Assembly (NCBI GenBank): GCA_917880885.1
Contig: OU862913.1
Coordinates: forward strand, 4,650,001 to 4,714,000
DNA: 64,000 nucleotides
Source of the DNA: Limnephilus marmoratus
Lineage: Eukaryota > Arthropoda > Insecta > Trichoptera > Limnephilidae
Reading direction: 5' to 3'
A program made the translations under genes and the position numbers. The notes beneath the pieces were generated by a model, which saw only the letters and a program-made list of their open reading frames with translations, searched no databases and was not told the DNA's origin. This document shows, piece by piece, positions 44,680 through 56,221 of the stretch (its first letter is position 1; each line of letters starts with the position of its first letter).

Positions 44680-45062
44680 ATTTTTTTTACATAAAATTAA
44701 CATGGGGATGATGTCTAAGGAACTAAAAAGAAAAATACATTATAATAACGAAACACACGGTCACGGGACAAGAAATTCAAAGCAAATTAGAAGCACCTAG
44801 AAATCTCTGATGTACCAGGCCGTCCAACTGTATAACAACATCCCAAATGGAAGATATAAATAAGATACTGAGATGGAAAATATAAATAAGTTTAAAAAAG
44901 AATTACGAAAATATGTCTACCTCAATTATTAATGTCTTTATTTATGTGTAATATTTAAAAGAATGATTATGTTTGCCAACCAATGTAAATGTTTATATCT
45001 TTATAAAATATTAGCACACACAAAGATGTGAGCTAACTTAAGATTAAGATTAATTAATTAAA
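44680..45062 (+). mobile_element. LINE 3'-end fragment inside copia
   Basis: The plus strand reads YQAVQLYNNIPNGRYK and, after a stop, NKFKKELRKYVYLNY, the usual C-terminal end of many jockey/I-type LINE proteins, followed by about 100 bp of UTR and an ATTAAG/ATTAATTAA tail. Copia codons flank it on both sides (ANDSTL... / NTQFASPS), so it is an insertion. Confidence 0.7.
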
Positions 45063-45168
45063 GAGTGCTATCATTAGCTTTTGTTTGAACAGCGAAGCCA
45101 GCTTTGCACATCCAATTTAAATAAATTATTCACTAGTGATGCTGTTCCAATTATTTGATTGTTACGAT

Positions 45169-45934
45169 TTAAAATTTTTGCTCCTTTTGAATTAAAAACC
45201 ACAGAATTACCTTTGCTAACAATTTTACTAACAGATTTACTTTCACTTGTGGAACATAAAACACATCACTTACATTTATTGTTTCTCCACAAGATGTGAT
45301 TAATTGCAGGTTTCCAACTGTGTCGCTGATCATTTGATCACCATTGGCAGTAGTGATACCTAACTGGGAAGATTTTTCGATTTTATTTAATAAATTATTA
45401 TCAGCCATTGTTAAATGTGCCGAAACCCCGAGTCGAGAAACCATTCATCAGCTGATTTAGAAGTCACGGAAAAAGCAGTGTACATTGAACATTGTTTGTT
45501 TCCCCAGTTTTTTGTAACAAATATCACCTCACAGTTTCGGGCTATATGACCATTTCTGTTGCATCGGTAACAGCGGGGTCCCTTTTTATAATCTGCAGGG
45601 TTGGGAGTAATTATTTCCTCCGATCTGTTTCTGGATGAACTGTTTTCTGCCACCTCTCTGGAACTGCGACTACCCGAACCAGTAACACTGTATTTTACCC
45701 ATCTGGGCGATCCAGATCCGTACATAGCAATGTCATTGGGATTTTCTAATGTTGAATTATTATGCGAAACATCTTGTAGCAATTTTGTCTTTATTGCATC
45801 TCCAGTCACTTTTATTCCAGAGCTCTCTATGCCCATAATCATGGGGGTGTACTTTTCTGGAAGCCCCGCAAGAAGAATGGTACCTATCCATTCATGATCA
45901 ACTTTCAAACCAATATTAGTCAATTTCAGGGCAT
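45169..45934 (-). pseudogene. Ty1/copia gag second half and protease
   Basis: Resumes gag after the LINE with NALKLTNIGLKVDHEWIG and LAGLPEKYTPMIMG. It then has a serine/arginine-rich stretch and the CCHC knuckle CYRCNRNGHIARNC. The protease motif is WFLDSGFRH; the usual A/S after G is replaced and a frameshift follows immediately. The next frame (45444-45169) has HLTMADNNLLN and VFYVPQVKVNLL, the rest of the protease. Confidence 0.88.
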
Positions 45935-48107
45935 TGAAGTACCCACCACTGTCCCACCCCGGTATAGGCAACTTATGGTCGCCCCTTCGGAGTTCTCGCA
46001 AGAATCTAATTTTTTTGAATAAACGGCTCTACATTTAATGTAACGAATCTAGACCTTCAATGTCCCCTCATACTGTGTTAGGTGGCGGTATGCGGACGCG
46101 CCTACAGGACTATACTGTAATGGTCAATCTCTACAATTCTAAAGCCCATGGAGGTGTCAATGCAAAAGCAGTGAGCCTCATGGACAGTCAAACAAGTTGT
46201 TAGTAACATCAACAAAAAATAAAAAAATAAAATAATCCAAAATGACAGCAGCTGTCATGAGTAATCAGCTCAAGACAGCAGGAAACATGACCATACATAA
46301 TCCGGCGGGCGGCACCGAGCACTGTACGTAAAAGAAAAAGGAAACAAAAGTAAAAAAACATATGTACAGATAAGAACCGGTGTCACCGCAACCTGGCTGC
46401 CGGCAGTCCCCAAAACAGTGAAGGAGGCTGATTGTCCGGCCTCCCCACAACCGGCAGCGTCGTCCTTAAGCCAGCTAGCCGGTGGTGCCTAGACGACAGT
46501 AAGTGGAAAACATGAAGAAGACCCTAGGAAGAGAAGCGTCGGGTCGCCGGAGGCGGGACGGACAGCTTTCGGATGTCGTTCAGCCTTCTCCCCAGCCTCT
46601 TCATGTCACGGGGTGTGGCGCGGCAAACAGGTGCAGCTCCACCAGTTCTAGAAGACCGGCCATGGTACGTAGGCGGGGACACGGTCCAGGGTCCAACCCC
46701 TTATATGGGGAGAAGGACGGTACAAAAACGAACAACTGAGTTCAGTTCTCGTAGTACAGCATAACTGAAAAGAAATGTATGTAAGCGTAGAAAACCGCAA
46801 AACATTAAAAAAAATAAACAAGAGCGCGTGGGAGTCATCGCTGGGCGTATAATTGCACCAAATAACGAAATATAAATCATAAGCATGTAAAGTAAAGAAA
46901 ACATAAAATAAAGATGAGCGTGAATAACGCAGGGCCTGTGTAAACAAGAAAAAATAAACATAAAAGTGTAAAAGCATAAAAAATGTAAAATGCAAACAAT
47001 AAACATAAAAATGAAAAAAATATATAAAACTGTACATCCTGAGCAGAGTTTGTAAGAGGAAGGAAGCAAGAAAAGTCCGTGTTAAGTCAGAAACAAGTAC
47101 ACCTGGTGTCAAAATCTACTAATCAGCGACTCTAAGCTCAGGCCATCTCTCAACCCAGATTCTCGTAAAGTTCCTCAGGCACTCGAAGTTCGTCTTGTTC
47201 GAAACCAGATCAGTGTTCCACACTGGTCTGATTGGTACGTCCAAACCATGAAGCATTTCCTCTCTTGCGTCCTTCATTATCTCACACTGCCACAGAATGT
47301 GCTCCGCCGACTGGTTCGTGCACCCGCAGGCGCAGTTGGGGTGAGGAGACAGGGAGAGGGCGTGAAGTCTCCCCCTGAATTCCCCGTGGCCGGATAGAAG
47401 CTGGGTGATGTGGTGGTCCAACTTGAGAAAGACCCCTTCCATTCTGACTTTAACTGATGGGAAGAAAGAGAAAGTCCATCTTCCCATATTCGTTCTATCC
47501 CAACGGACCTGCCACTCTTGGAGCGACAGATCCCTCATTTGACGAAGCAGCCCAGGGAGAGTCCCCGGCCCGCCCGGTGTCAGAACAACGCCTAGGTGAG
47601 TGGCCGGGGTTCCTCTGGTTAATTTCTGCTTAGTGAGCACTTCCCTGATTTCCAGATCGATTGGCAAAATGCCAGCCAAAACGGGTAAAGCGTCCGAAGC
47701 AACGGTTCTATACGCACCAGAGAGTGCCAGCAAGGGGGTTCGTTGGCCTCGCCTGAGAGCTAAGAGAATCAGCGAATTGTCCAGGCGGTGCTCCCACACA
47801 GAGGCAGCATACGAGACTTGCGCCACGTACACGCACCTATATAGCGTTCGCAGAGCCGGATTACGCAATCCCCACTCAGCTGTGGAGAGTCTCCTCAGCT
47901 TCAAGAAGAGAGCCTGGGCCTTGCTGGATACTTCTTTGACGTGAGCCAGAAAAGAGGACGATCGATCCAGAGTAACTCCTAAATATTTCACTGTTTCAAA
48001 AAAGCGGATGTTAGAATCTCCCATTTTGATGGTAGGATTTCTTGCTCTACTGAGAGAGCCCTTCATCAGGAGGCCCTTGGTCTTGTGGGGAGCGAAAGTC
48101 ATCTTGT
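45935..48107 (-). mobile_element. R1-type LINE, 5'-truncated, inserted in copia gag
   Basis: The frame 48102-47119 (327 codons) encodes the end of a reverse transcriptase and its C-terminal domain: FFETVKYLGVTLDRSSSF, SYAASVWEHRL and LSPHPNCACGCTNQSAEHIL (a CCHC-type finger). About 1.2 kb of 3' UTR follows to 45935, without poly(A). The copia phrase TCAATTTCAGGGCA occurs at both edges (45921-45934 and about 48108-48121), a 14-bp target duplication that fixes the boundaries. I infer R1/LOA-like from the C-terminal layout. Confidence 0.85.
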
Positions 48108-48109
48108 TT

Positions 48110-48421
48110 CAATTTCAGGGCAGTAGTAATAATTTTATCGACGTAATCTTCAACAGACTTACAGTTTTCTAACTTTGTTGTAATTAGGGTCCTTAGTAAC
48201 CCGACGCGCCGTGTAAGACCTTTATCGTCGTAAGCAGTAGCAAGATTGTCCCAGGCTTCTTTCGCGGTTGTAGCAGACTGGACATGAACATAGTTAACAG
48301 GTTCAATCAACAAAACAATCTTGGAACGACATTTTTTAACCTTTTTCTGGTCTGATTCCTGGTCTTCTAAATATGCTTGAGCAGCGAACTTCCAGATGTC
48401 ATAGTTCTCACGGGTTCTCAA
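48110..48421 (-). pseudogene. Ty1/copia gag, first half
   Basis: Encodes RTRENYDIWKFAAQAYLED, AKEAWDNLATAYDDKG and LENCKSVEDYVDKI, a typical copia gag/UBN2 region. It stops at the LINE target site. No ATG is visible in frame at the expected start near 48440, so initiation is unresolved. Confidence 0.85.
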
Positions 48422-49565
48422 TAGGGAGTTGGAACGACATTGTTCGATTCAAATGTTAATCACAATTTTATACTAAAAGTCATTGATCACAACACAGTGT
48501 CTTAAAGCATGATGTGGCCCATAACCTGTTAGTTTGTAATTAAATAGACTCAACTATAAGGCACAGACGTATTTTATTGTCAGGTAAACAATACACTAGT
48601 TGACTCAATTTCAAACAGAAGAAAAACAACAAAAGAAGATTTTTCCGGAACTATCAGTGTTGCCAGCATCAAATATTCCAACAATATCCATTGTTACTTG
48701 TATCGCTTATTGAACTAAAATCAGTTGTGTACTTCTTCTTAAATCCTGCTCTTAATAACACAAATAACAGTGGCGGAGCCGGTTGTTGAAACACATCCCT
48801 AAATAATATTGTTATAGTTTTTAAATTGCATTGATTAAAATACTCACATCATATGAACACTTATTTCCGATATTCTGTTAAAAGCGGAATGGCGGATCCG
48901 AAATAAGGTATTACCGGTTTATCTTCAGAGATTTTCAGTGTATACATATAATCGTATTTTTCTTGTGATTTTGATGACATTCAATTAAAACACAATTGAG
49001 TTTCTCTGTAAAGAAAGTGGAGGTTTATTTTGTTAATCTCACAAGATTTACATAAATAAAAGTATCTAGTAACAAAACAGGTTTGTAAAGAAAGAAACGA
49101 CATTTAATGTTAATAATTGCAATGTCGATCCCTTGATCACAATATCACAATCACGATAGTAATCACTTTTAATTATTGAAATCAATCTTATCAATTTGCT
49201 AAATTTGCTTTATCATGGCCATAGATTATTTTTACTATATTTTCAATTATCCATAGATTATAAAACATTGAGTCGAATGTTAAGTAGGAACTGTGGCACA
49301 TACCAGTGTCAGTCTATGGTACATACACAATGACCAGTCAAGATCGGCATTGTGTTAAATTAAAGAAAATTATATTTTTCTTTACATCTCCCCCCCTAGG
49401 GAAGATAATAAACCAAAACCTATCATGTATCCTCTTCATTGTTCATTAAAGGTGCTAGGGTTAACTTCGAGATATGGAAAAAATTTGATTCTGATTTTTA
49501 TCGACCAGTGTTTATCTTGTAAATTGAGTTTGAAATTTTTTCTATGATTTCGTAGGGTCCGATTC

Positions 49566-50346
49566 TCAATTCGTCGAGCTTCTTCCTATTAAGTTTGTTT
49601 CCATTCTCCACAAAACAGTATCACCAACTTTGAAGTCAAAGTGTTTCCTGGTTTTATCGTAAATTATCTTGTTGTAATTATGTGATTTCAGAGTATTCTC
49701 CAGAGTTTTTTTTCTGTCGTGTATCAAATCGATGTCGGTCTTCTTAAGTTTTAACTCTTTTGGCAAAATCGTAACATCTGTGCCGTTAAGTAGGTACTGT
49801 GGCGCATATCCAGTTACAGTGTGCTCCGTTTCATTATAGTTTTTTACACAATTACGCGCTATAGTTGTCCAAGCTACTTTTGAATCATTTTCGTTAATTT
49901 TGCATCTAATTTTATTGACCAGCGTTTGATTTAATCTTTCATTTAATCCATTTGAGAAAGGTGAGTTCACTGCAGTAAAAATTATCGGTATATTTTTTTC
50001 ATCCAAAATTTTTTTGAATTCTGTTATTAGTTTCTGTGGAGTTTAAGAGTTTGATGAAATCGTTGGTATTTTGAGTTCTTGGCGTCAAAATATATGCAAA
50101 CCTCGTGAAATGATCTGATAGCAGGTGCAAGTATCTCTTTGTTGACCGTGAACCCCCAAAACCGCCTATTGTATCAATGGAACATATTTCAAAAGGTTTT
50201 GTTGCGGGACCCAAGTGGGACATCAATCCATATTTATTTTGACCTCTTGATTTGTTCTTTAAACATACTGCACAACTTTCGCAGGTTCTCTTTATATTGT
50301 TTGTCATGTTTTCTGCTGTGTACCATGAGCTTATCATTTTTTGCAT
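49566..50346 (-). pseudogene. Ty3/gypsy integrase
   Basis: 50346-49999: zinc-binding part with CESCAVCLKNKSRGQN, then catalytic core SIDTIGGFGGS and YLHLLSDHFTRFAYIL. After a frameshift at about 50000 the frame 50006-49566 has AVNSPFSNGLNERLNQTL (the conserved S-P-x-x-N-G-x-x-E block) and a C-terminal FKVGDTVLWRM. The core is complete in sense but split across frames. Confidence 0.88.
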
Positions 50347-50349
50347 TTG

Positions 50350-52516
50350 TGTAATTCCTATGTGACCTAGGTCTGTATGAACATTTCTGATAAAGCGTAT
50401 GCTGAATTTTTCTGATAGAATTATTTTTTCTCTTTTTTTTTACTTTTTTGTAATAAACATTATTCTTCGATATTAATTTATCTCTTCTGTACTGTATCTT
50501 CTCATTTTTGACCTGATCTTTTAAGATATCTTCTAATTTTATTAAGTTGACAACTTTTAATTGCTCATCTGTATTTTCATTTGAATGAAATATAAATAAA
50601 TATACTGGATTTCTGCTTAGACAGTCAGCTTCCAAATTTTGTTTTCCTGGAGCATATTTTATGTTAAAGTCATATTGAGAAAGATAATATGTTAAATCAC
50701 CCAGCTCTTCATCGGTTCTAGATTTGAGATTCATGTTTTCCAGTGGTTTGTGGTCTGAATAAACTGTAAATGGTTTACCTATCAACCAGTATTGCCAGTA
50801 TTTCACTGCTTCTTTTATGGCTAAGCATTCTAAGTAAATTGCTTTTTTCTTTTTCTGGGCGCTATTTAGTTTTTTCGAAAATTAAGCTACAGGTTTTTCT
50901 TTTCCATCAGACTGTGTCTGTTTTAAAATAGCTCCAAGGCCTTCTAGAGAAGCGTCTGTATATATATTAATTGGTAAATCTTGATCAAAAATTTCCAGGA
51001 TTGGTTGTGAGCATAGTAGGTTTTTCATCGTTTCAAAAGCATTTTGGCATTTATCAGTCCAAATAAACTTTTGGTTTTTCCTTAGTAAGTTATGCAAAGG
51101 ATCTAGTATTATTGCACTCTTCGGAATGTACTCATGATAAAAGTTGATTTTTCCTAGAAATTGTCTCACATTCTTCTGTGTTTTTGGAATAGGAAAGTTC
51201 TTTATTGAAATCAAATTATCCTTTACTGGCTTGACTGAATTATTCTGAATTATGTGACCCAGATATTTTACCATGTCTGATGCAAATGTGCATTTTGTAA
51301 ATTTTAATCTAAAACCTTCTGTTTTGATTGCATTCAGCAACTTTGTTAAATGATCGATGTGTTCAGCAAAAGTTTTTGAAAATATAAGTATGTCATCTAT
51401 GTAATTGACAGCAACATCGGTTAGTTTATATTTTCTCAATATATTGCTTAATATCCTCTGAAAAATTGCCGGAGAGGTCTTTAATCCAAAAGGTAGGCAG
51501 GTCCACTGATAATGCCCCTCCTGTGTTACAAATCCTGTTTTTTTTTTGTCTTCAATCCGCAACGGAATGGACCAAAAAGCTGAGTTTATATCCAGCGTTG
51601 AAAAAAAATTGCAATTTCTGGTCTTTGTCATTAAGTCTTCAATCAATGGAAATGGTTGAGCTTGAGGTATTACTATTTTATTTAAGTCTCTGAAGTCTAT
51701 GCATAATCTGGATCTTTTGTTTTCTTCTTTTTTAAATGCCAGAGTGACCGGTGCAGCAAATGGGCTGTACGACTCTTCTATCAGTTTGTTGTCTAATAAT
51801 TTTGCTATTTGCTCTTCTATTTCCTTTTTATCTTATACGCTGCATCTGTAAGGCCTCTTACTACAATATTTATCCACCAATAAGTCTATCTTCGCTTCAT
51901 ATCCATTAACAGTACCAACATCGTATTTACTTTTCGCAAACACTGATGTGTATTTGCCTATTAGTTCATTTATTTCTGTTTTTTGATCATTATTTAAATG
52001 ATTTATTGTTATTTTAAAATCTTCTTCGTTAACATGTTCATTAAAATTAATTTGGTGTTTTTCTATAATGTTATTATTTTCAGAATGTTTAAATTCAGTA
52101 TTCGTCTTCATATTTGTAGAAGTTTCTTCTTTTTTATTTGTATTATTCAAGCAGACTTTCTGTGATATTTGTAAGTCTTCACTTTGGATAAGTTTGAAGT
52201 CTTTTATCATGTCTAATCCAATCAAAAAGTCATACTTTAAATTGTGTTCATCAATAATGTACACATCAACATTTTTCTCCAATTCAAAATTTTTAATCTT
52301 TAACGTTGTCAAACCACTCGTCTTTTTAACACCATTAATCGTTACTAAATTTGCTACATTTAAATTGTTTCCTTTTCTTTTTAGTTTCAAAAACTTAGAA
52401 TTAATTAGAGAAACATTTGAACCCGAATCATTAATTCCGTATATTGTTAATTTATCATTTAGTAATAGTTTGACTTTTATTAATGGTGTTACTATTAGTT
52501 TTTTGATCATTTTCAT
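50350..52516 (-). pseudogene. Ty3/gypsy protease, reverse transcriptase and RNase H
   Basis: The frame 52516-51833 begins about 60 bp inside gag, consistent with a ribosomal frameshift. It holds the protease (YGINDSGSNVSLI) and the RT entry (INELIGKYTSVFAKSKYDVG), and ends at a TAA after PYRCSV. Reverse transcriptase continues in the same frame: DFRDLNKI, FFSTLDINSAFWSIPL, LPFGLKTSPAIFQR and YIDDILIFSKTF (the YxDD motif), then RNase H INIYTDASLEGLGAIL. A second in-frame stop follows KPVA. RNase H continues to WLIGKPFTVYSDHKPLENM, then a frameshift in a lysine-rich run at about 50450. Three breaks in all. Confidence 0.9.
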
Positions 52517-53603
52517 TTATCTCAGTCTCTATCACTGAATTGTTAACATGTTTAATGGCATTTCTCTTAAAATTTTCACCCTCTTTTGTTTTGAACCAGC
52601 ATGTGGCTTCAGGGTGGTAACGAGTGCCCTTATTCAATTTTTCACAAACTTTACATGGATTTTTATCTTCATTTTTATTATGTTCTGCATTCCCAAATGT
52701 TCTCTTGTTCATGAATCTTTTTTTGTTGACCATATGTTCATACTTGTTTACTTCAATAAACAAATCCACAGTATCTTGTAATCCTTCTCTATCGATCTTG
52801 TTAAGTATGAATTCTGGTAGTCCGGAAGCAACAAGATCTATCAAAGTACCGGTGTCGATTGATCTTCTCATATCCAATAGAAGTTTTTCTTTTCTCATAG
52901 CATAATCCAACAGAGAACCATCTTTGTAACTAAATAATAGTGCGTATGTGACAGGGTTCCATCCTTTGTTTGCGAATGATTCACAGAATTTGTTTTTCCA
53001 TGTTGACCACTCTGAGTTCATTGTTAGTTTAATAATCATGGAACTATACCAATCTACACAAGTTTTATCCATGAACAATCTGAGTATTTCTATTTTTTTT
53101 TCATCCGTGATCACATCAAATAGTAAACATTCTTTTTCAAACACTTCTATCCACTGGCTTGCATTTGTATTTTTACTACAGAATTTTTCTATAACAAACT
53201 TCTCAGCAATGTTTTTTAAGCTCTGTTGCTTATCTTCCATTAATTTTACCATCAATCTTCCCAATGTATCTTCTTTTTGATGTACTTGTAAATTTTCTTC
53301 TTCCAATTCTTCGAGGTATTGGTCTCCGAACTGTAGGTTTCCATCTTCATCTACATATGTTTTTTTTAGTTCTTCCTCCATTGTTAACCAGACTCTTCTA
53401 ACCTGGTATCTTTTTTTTAAACTATTTTTTAATTTTGCAAAAGCACTACTTTTCATAATCTCCTGGTGATGGCTGGCGGATTGTAGCATTTCTGGTATTT
53501 TAAACACTTTTTCATCACTTGTGACTATTTTTGTAATGCTAATAATATTTGACTTGCCATCGCCTCCAGGTAGTAGCGTAAATTCAAATTGAAGTTTCTC
53601 CAT
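52455..53603 (-). CDS. gag: Ty3/gypsy gag protein (382 aa)
   Basis: Open from the ATG at 53603 (MEKLQFEFTLLPGGDGK) to a stop at 52455. A charged coiled-coil-prone region (residues 85-130, LEELEEENLQVHQKEDT) precedes a capsid-like region with FEKECLLFDVITDEKKIEIL and DLVASGLPEFILNKID. Near residue 320 a finger-like CKVCEKLNKGTRYHPEATCW (Cx2C...Hx4C) probably serves as nucleocapsid knuckle. The start lies about 25 bp inside the 5' LTR boundary, and the end overlaps pol by 62 bp in another frame. It is the only undamaged long frame of this element. The role is packaging of element RNA in cytoplasmic particles, from family knowledge. Confidence 0.85.
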   Translation of the reverse strand: MEKLQFEFTLLPGGDGKSNIISITKIVTSDEKVFKIPEMLQSASHHQEIMKSSAFAKLKNSLKKRYQVRRVWLTMEEELKKTYVDEDGNLQFGDQYLEELEEENLQVHQKEDTLGRLMVKLMEDKQQSLKNIAEKFVIEKFCSKNTNASQWIEVFEKECLLFDVITDEKKIEILRLFMDKTCVDWYSSMIIKLTMNSEWSTWKNKFCESFANKGWNPVTYALLFSYKDGSLLDYAMRKEKLLLDMRRSIDTGTLIDLVASGLPEFILNKIDREGLQDTVDLFIEVNKYEHMVNKKRFMNKRTFGNAEHNKNEDKNPCKVCEKLNKGTRYHPEATCWFKTKEGENFKRNAIKHVNNSVIETEINENDQKTNSNTINKSQTITK

Positions 53604-54319
53604 TTTTGGTTACGAAAAATGTCGTTTTATAATCGTATTTTTCTTGTGATTTTGATGACATTCAATTAAAACACAATTGAGTTTCTCTGTAAAGAAAGTG
53701 GAGGTTTATTTTGTTAATCTCACAAGATTTACATAAATAAAAGTATCTAGTAACAAAACAGGTTTGTAAAGAAAGAAACGACATTTAATGTTATTAATTG
53801 CAATGTCGATCCCTTGATCACAATATCACAATCACGATAGTAATCACTTTCAATTATTGAAATCAATCTTATCAATTTGCTAAATTTGCTTTATCATGGC
53901 CATAGATTATTTTTACTATATTTTCAATTATCCATAGATTATAAAACATTGAGTCGACTGTTAAGTAGGAACTGAGGCACATACCAGTGTCAGTCTATGG
54001 TACATACACAATGACCAGTCAAGATCGGCATTGTGTTAAATTAAAGAAAATTATATTTTTCTTTACATACATAGTATTGAATTATTTCACTATTGATGGC
54101 AATTCTCTCAACCTTTTAAGTTGCCAAATGCTAGCTTAATATACAATCACGATAATTATTATTTCCTTGTTTGAAAATATGAGTTATGTATATGTATAAC
54201 TAACTCTTCAATGTTTTGGCAAAACATTCAATGAATTAAGTTTCCGTTATAAAAATGTTCTGTTTCAGGAATTTATGTTTTGGCTTGAACCAATTACCTG
54301 CCGCTACCACAGCAGGGCC

Positions 54320-54476
54320 ATGGATCTACTAAATCCTGTTGAGACTCCTAACATCAAAACGGAACCAGGGTCCCAGGAAGAAGGCGGAGATGTAATGCCG
54401 TATACTGATATGGATTTCGATCTCCAAGATGTAAAGAAGGAATGTTTGCAATATGCGGAGATTACTCAGACAGCCA
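54320..54476 (+). CDS. C2H2 zinc-finger gene, first visible coding exon
   Basis: Acceptor TGTTTCAG ends at 54268. The first ATG in the good context GGGCCATGG is at 54320, and the donor A|GTAAGT is at 54477, leaving phase 1. It encodes MDLLNPVETPNIKTEPGSQE and DFDLQDVKKECLQYAEITQT. IKTE and VKKE fit the sumoylation consensus (hydrophobic-K-x-E). This is an acidic leader, not a ZAD or BTB domain. Upstream non-coding exons must exist, since the exon has an acceptor, but were not identified. A truncated copy is at 41446-41530. Confidence 0.7.
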
Positions 54477-54879
54477 GTAAGTTATATAAAATTAATATAT
54501 TAAATCTGAAGCATGTTTAATTTGGAATATTAAATTACTTAATTGAATTTCTCGCAATAAGTTCCCGATTCCTCAACCTCTTTTAATTTGGGACATGCAT
54601 TAAGTTACACTTATTATTTTACAGTAAAAATGCGTAAATATAGATGGAAGTAAAAACCTTTCCATTCTTCAAAATCAGGGTCCTTCTTGATTCATCGGCC
54701 CCTGAAGTAGACATCTGGTGTCATTCTTATATTCATTCATTTATCTTATATTCTTCACCTTAAAATTTCTTATCCAAATTCCCGTAAATGCATGCTAAAT
54801 GATCGGAATCTTTAATCTTTTAAATTTATAGTTTTTTCTAAAGAGGTTTTGTTGTGTGTCAATAATAACTAACTAACTA

Positions 54880-56180
54880 ACCATCACGCCGTTTCCCCGC
54901 AGGGGTAGGCAGGCAGGACGGACCGCCGAACAACTCGGTCTTGGCACACTCTCTATGCCTCGCTCACATTCAAACATCGTCTCATACACACTCTTCTATT
55001 ATTCTGACTTTCGACATGGCCCGTCTCAATTTCACTTGATCGTGTCATGTCTTCTTCGGGCGTCCCCGACTTCTTGTACCATTCACATTTGCGTCATATA
55101 TTCTTTTTAAAGTACTTTTTTCGTTCTTTCGCTTTACATTCCCAAACCACCTGAGGGTCCCTTTCTTAATCATACTCATTACACTTAGGTACATCAGCCT
55201 TACATTCTTTGCGGATATCCACATTTCTCACACGATCATACATGGTTTTACCACACATACGCCTCAGGGATCTCATTTCAACAGCATTCAGTTTACTTTC
55301 ATCTTTCTTCTGCCAGTGCTATGCCTCACTGCCATATATCAGAGTAGGTACCAGGACTACATTGTGGACTGCTAGCTTCGCTTCTTTTGACAGTTTTTTT
55401 TTATTAGCGCTAACGGCATTCAGTCCTCCATTAATGGAGTAACCGGTATTGACTCCAGATACTAATATCTACAGCCCGTATGTTTGACGAATATCTACAG
55501 CTCATATGTTGAACTAATATCTACGAACTTCAGAGTGTTGATTAATATCTACAGAGCGTAGGTTGAACTAATATCTACAGAGCGTAGGTTGGACTAATCA
55601 GCTAAATGTGTCCAATAGTCCGATATTAGGGATTTTTACATACACACTTACATAAATTAAGTTTTTTAAACTGCATACGCAATATTACGTTATTCCAATA
55701 TGCTATACATAATTGCAAATCCAACCTCTGACAGTACTGTAGATATTCGTCAACACTTTGGTTCTCATAGATATTAATCAACAGTTTGAGCTGTAGATAT
55801 TCGTCAACACTTTGATTCCCATAGATATTAGTTCGATTTTTTCAGTTTTTGGAATCCCTGTAGATATTAGTAGACGCCTCCACCGGTATTTACCATTCTT
55901 TCAATATCTCTATCAGCCTTCCCATCTCTCGTAAACATACTACCCAGATACACATACTTATCCACCTGCTCCAAGTAGTCATGCTATATCGCACACTATT
56001 TTCGTACTCTCTTTCAAACACCATGACTTTAACTTTAGTACTTCGTTCGTCGTAGACACGCGAGACTGTCGACTGTAGATCTTCCATGGTGTTAGAAATC
56101 ACCACCGTATCATCAGCATACAACAGGCAACATACTTTCAGACTACTCAATTTCGCGCCCAATCCCATTTCTTTCAATTC
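54880..56180 (-). pseudogene. LINE fragment in the zinc-finger gene's first intron
   Basis: Same non-LTR family as 38035-38905, minus strand. 56186-55900 holds SLKVCCLLYADDTVVISN with the YADD motif. 55440-55210 is the GSEAWxWQ/NESKLNAVEMR region in shifted frames. The 3' end CGGGGAAACGGCGTGATGG plus TTAGTTAG is at 54880. A 431-bp MITE interrupts it. The surrounding intron is spliced in sense with the gene, so this copy is antisense to it. Confidence 0.8.
55451..55881. mobile_element. 431-bp MITE with 9-bp duplication and subterminal repeats
   Basis: ACCGGTATT flanks both sides (55442-55450 and 55882-55890) inside LINE sequence. The ends GACTCCAGATACTAATATC and GGAGGCGTCTACTAATATC are imperfect inverted repeats. 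The left arm holds five or six copies of AATATCTAC(AG) spaced about 28-30 bp; the right arm holds four in inverse orientation (CTGTAGATATT and variants). A 9-bp duplication suggests a Mutator-like element. No coding sequence. Confidence 0.88.
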
Positions 56181-56221
56181 TTGCAATGATCATTGTACGT
56201 ATTGTCGTTTTGATTTTGCAG

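Larger units (their letters stand above)
41855..48683 (-). mobile_element. Ty1/copia LTR retrotransposon, complete but dead (6829 bp)
   Basis: LTRs 41855-42012 and 48527-48683 (158/157 bp; TGTTAG...CCAACA) are flanked by ATATC on both outer sides (41850-41854 and 48684-48688). The coding strand is minus, so the 5' LTR is on the right. Just inside it the minus strand reads GGTTATGGGCC, like the copia-type primer site matching an internal part of initiator tRNA-Met. Order: gag, protease, integrase, reverse transcriptase, RNase H, as in Ty1/copia. Two LINEs interrupt it, at 45935-48107 and about 44680-45062. Confidence 0.95.
48947..54067 (-). mobile_element. Ty3/gypsy LTR retrotransposon, complete (5.1 kb)
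   Basis: The LTRs 48947-49386 and 53629-54067 (about 440 bp) differ at only a handful of sites. The minus strand is coding; a purine tract AGGGGGGGAGA (49397-49387) immediately precedes the 3' LTR's TGTAAAG. TACA, possibly extending to TACATA, flanks both outer ends. Gag, protease, reverse transcriptase, RNase H and integrase are in gypsy order. Stops and frameshifts interrupt pol despite the young LTRs. Confidence 0.93.

Noticed and set aside
46503..47112. Several frames of 60-150 codons on both strands
   Set aside because: They fall in the 3' untranslated region of the R1-type LINE; composition is low complexity and no family was recognised.
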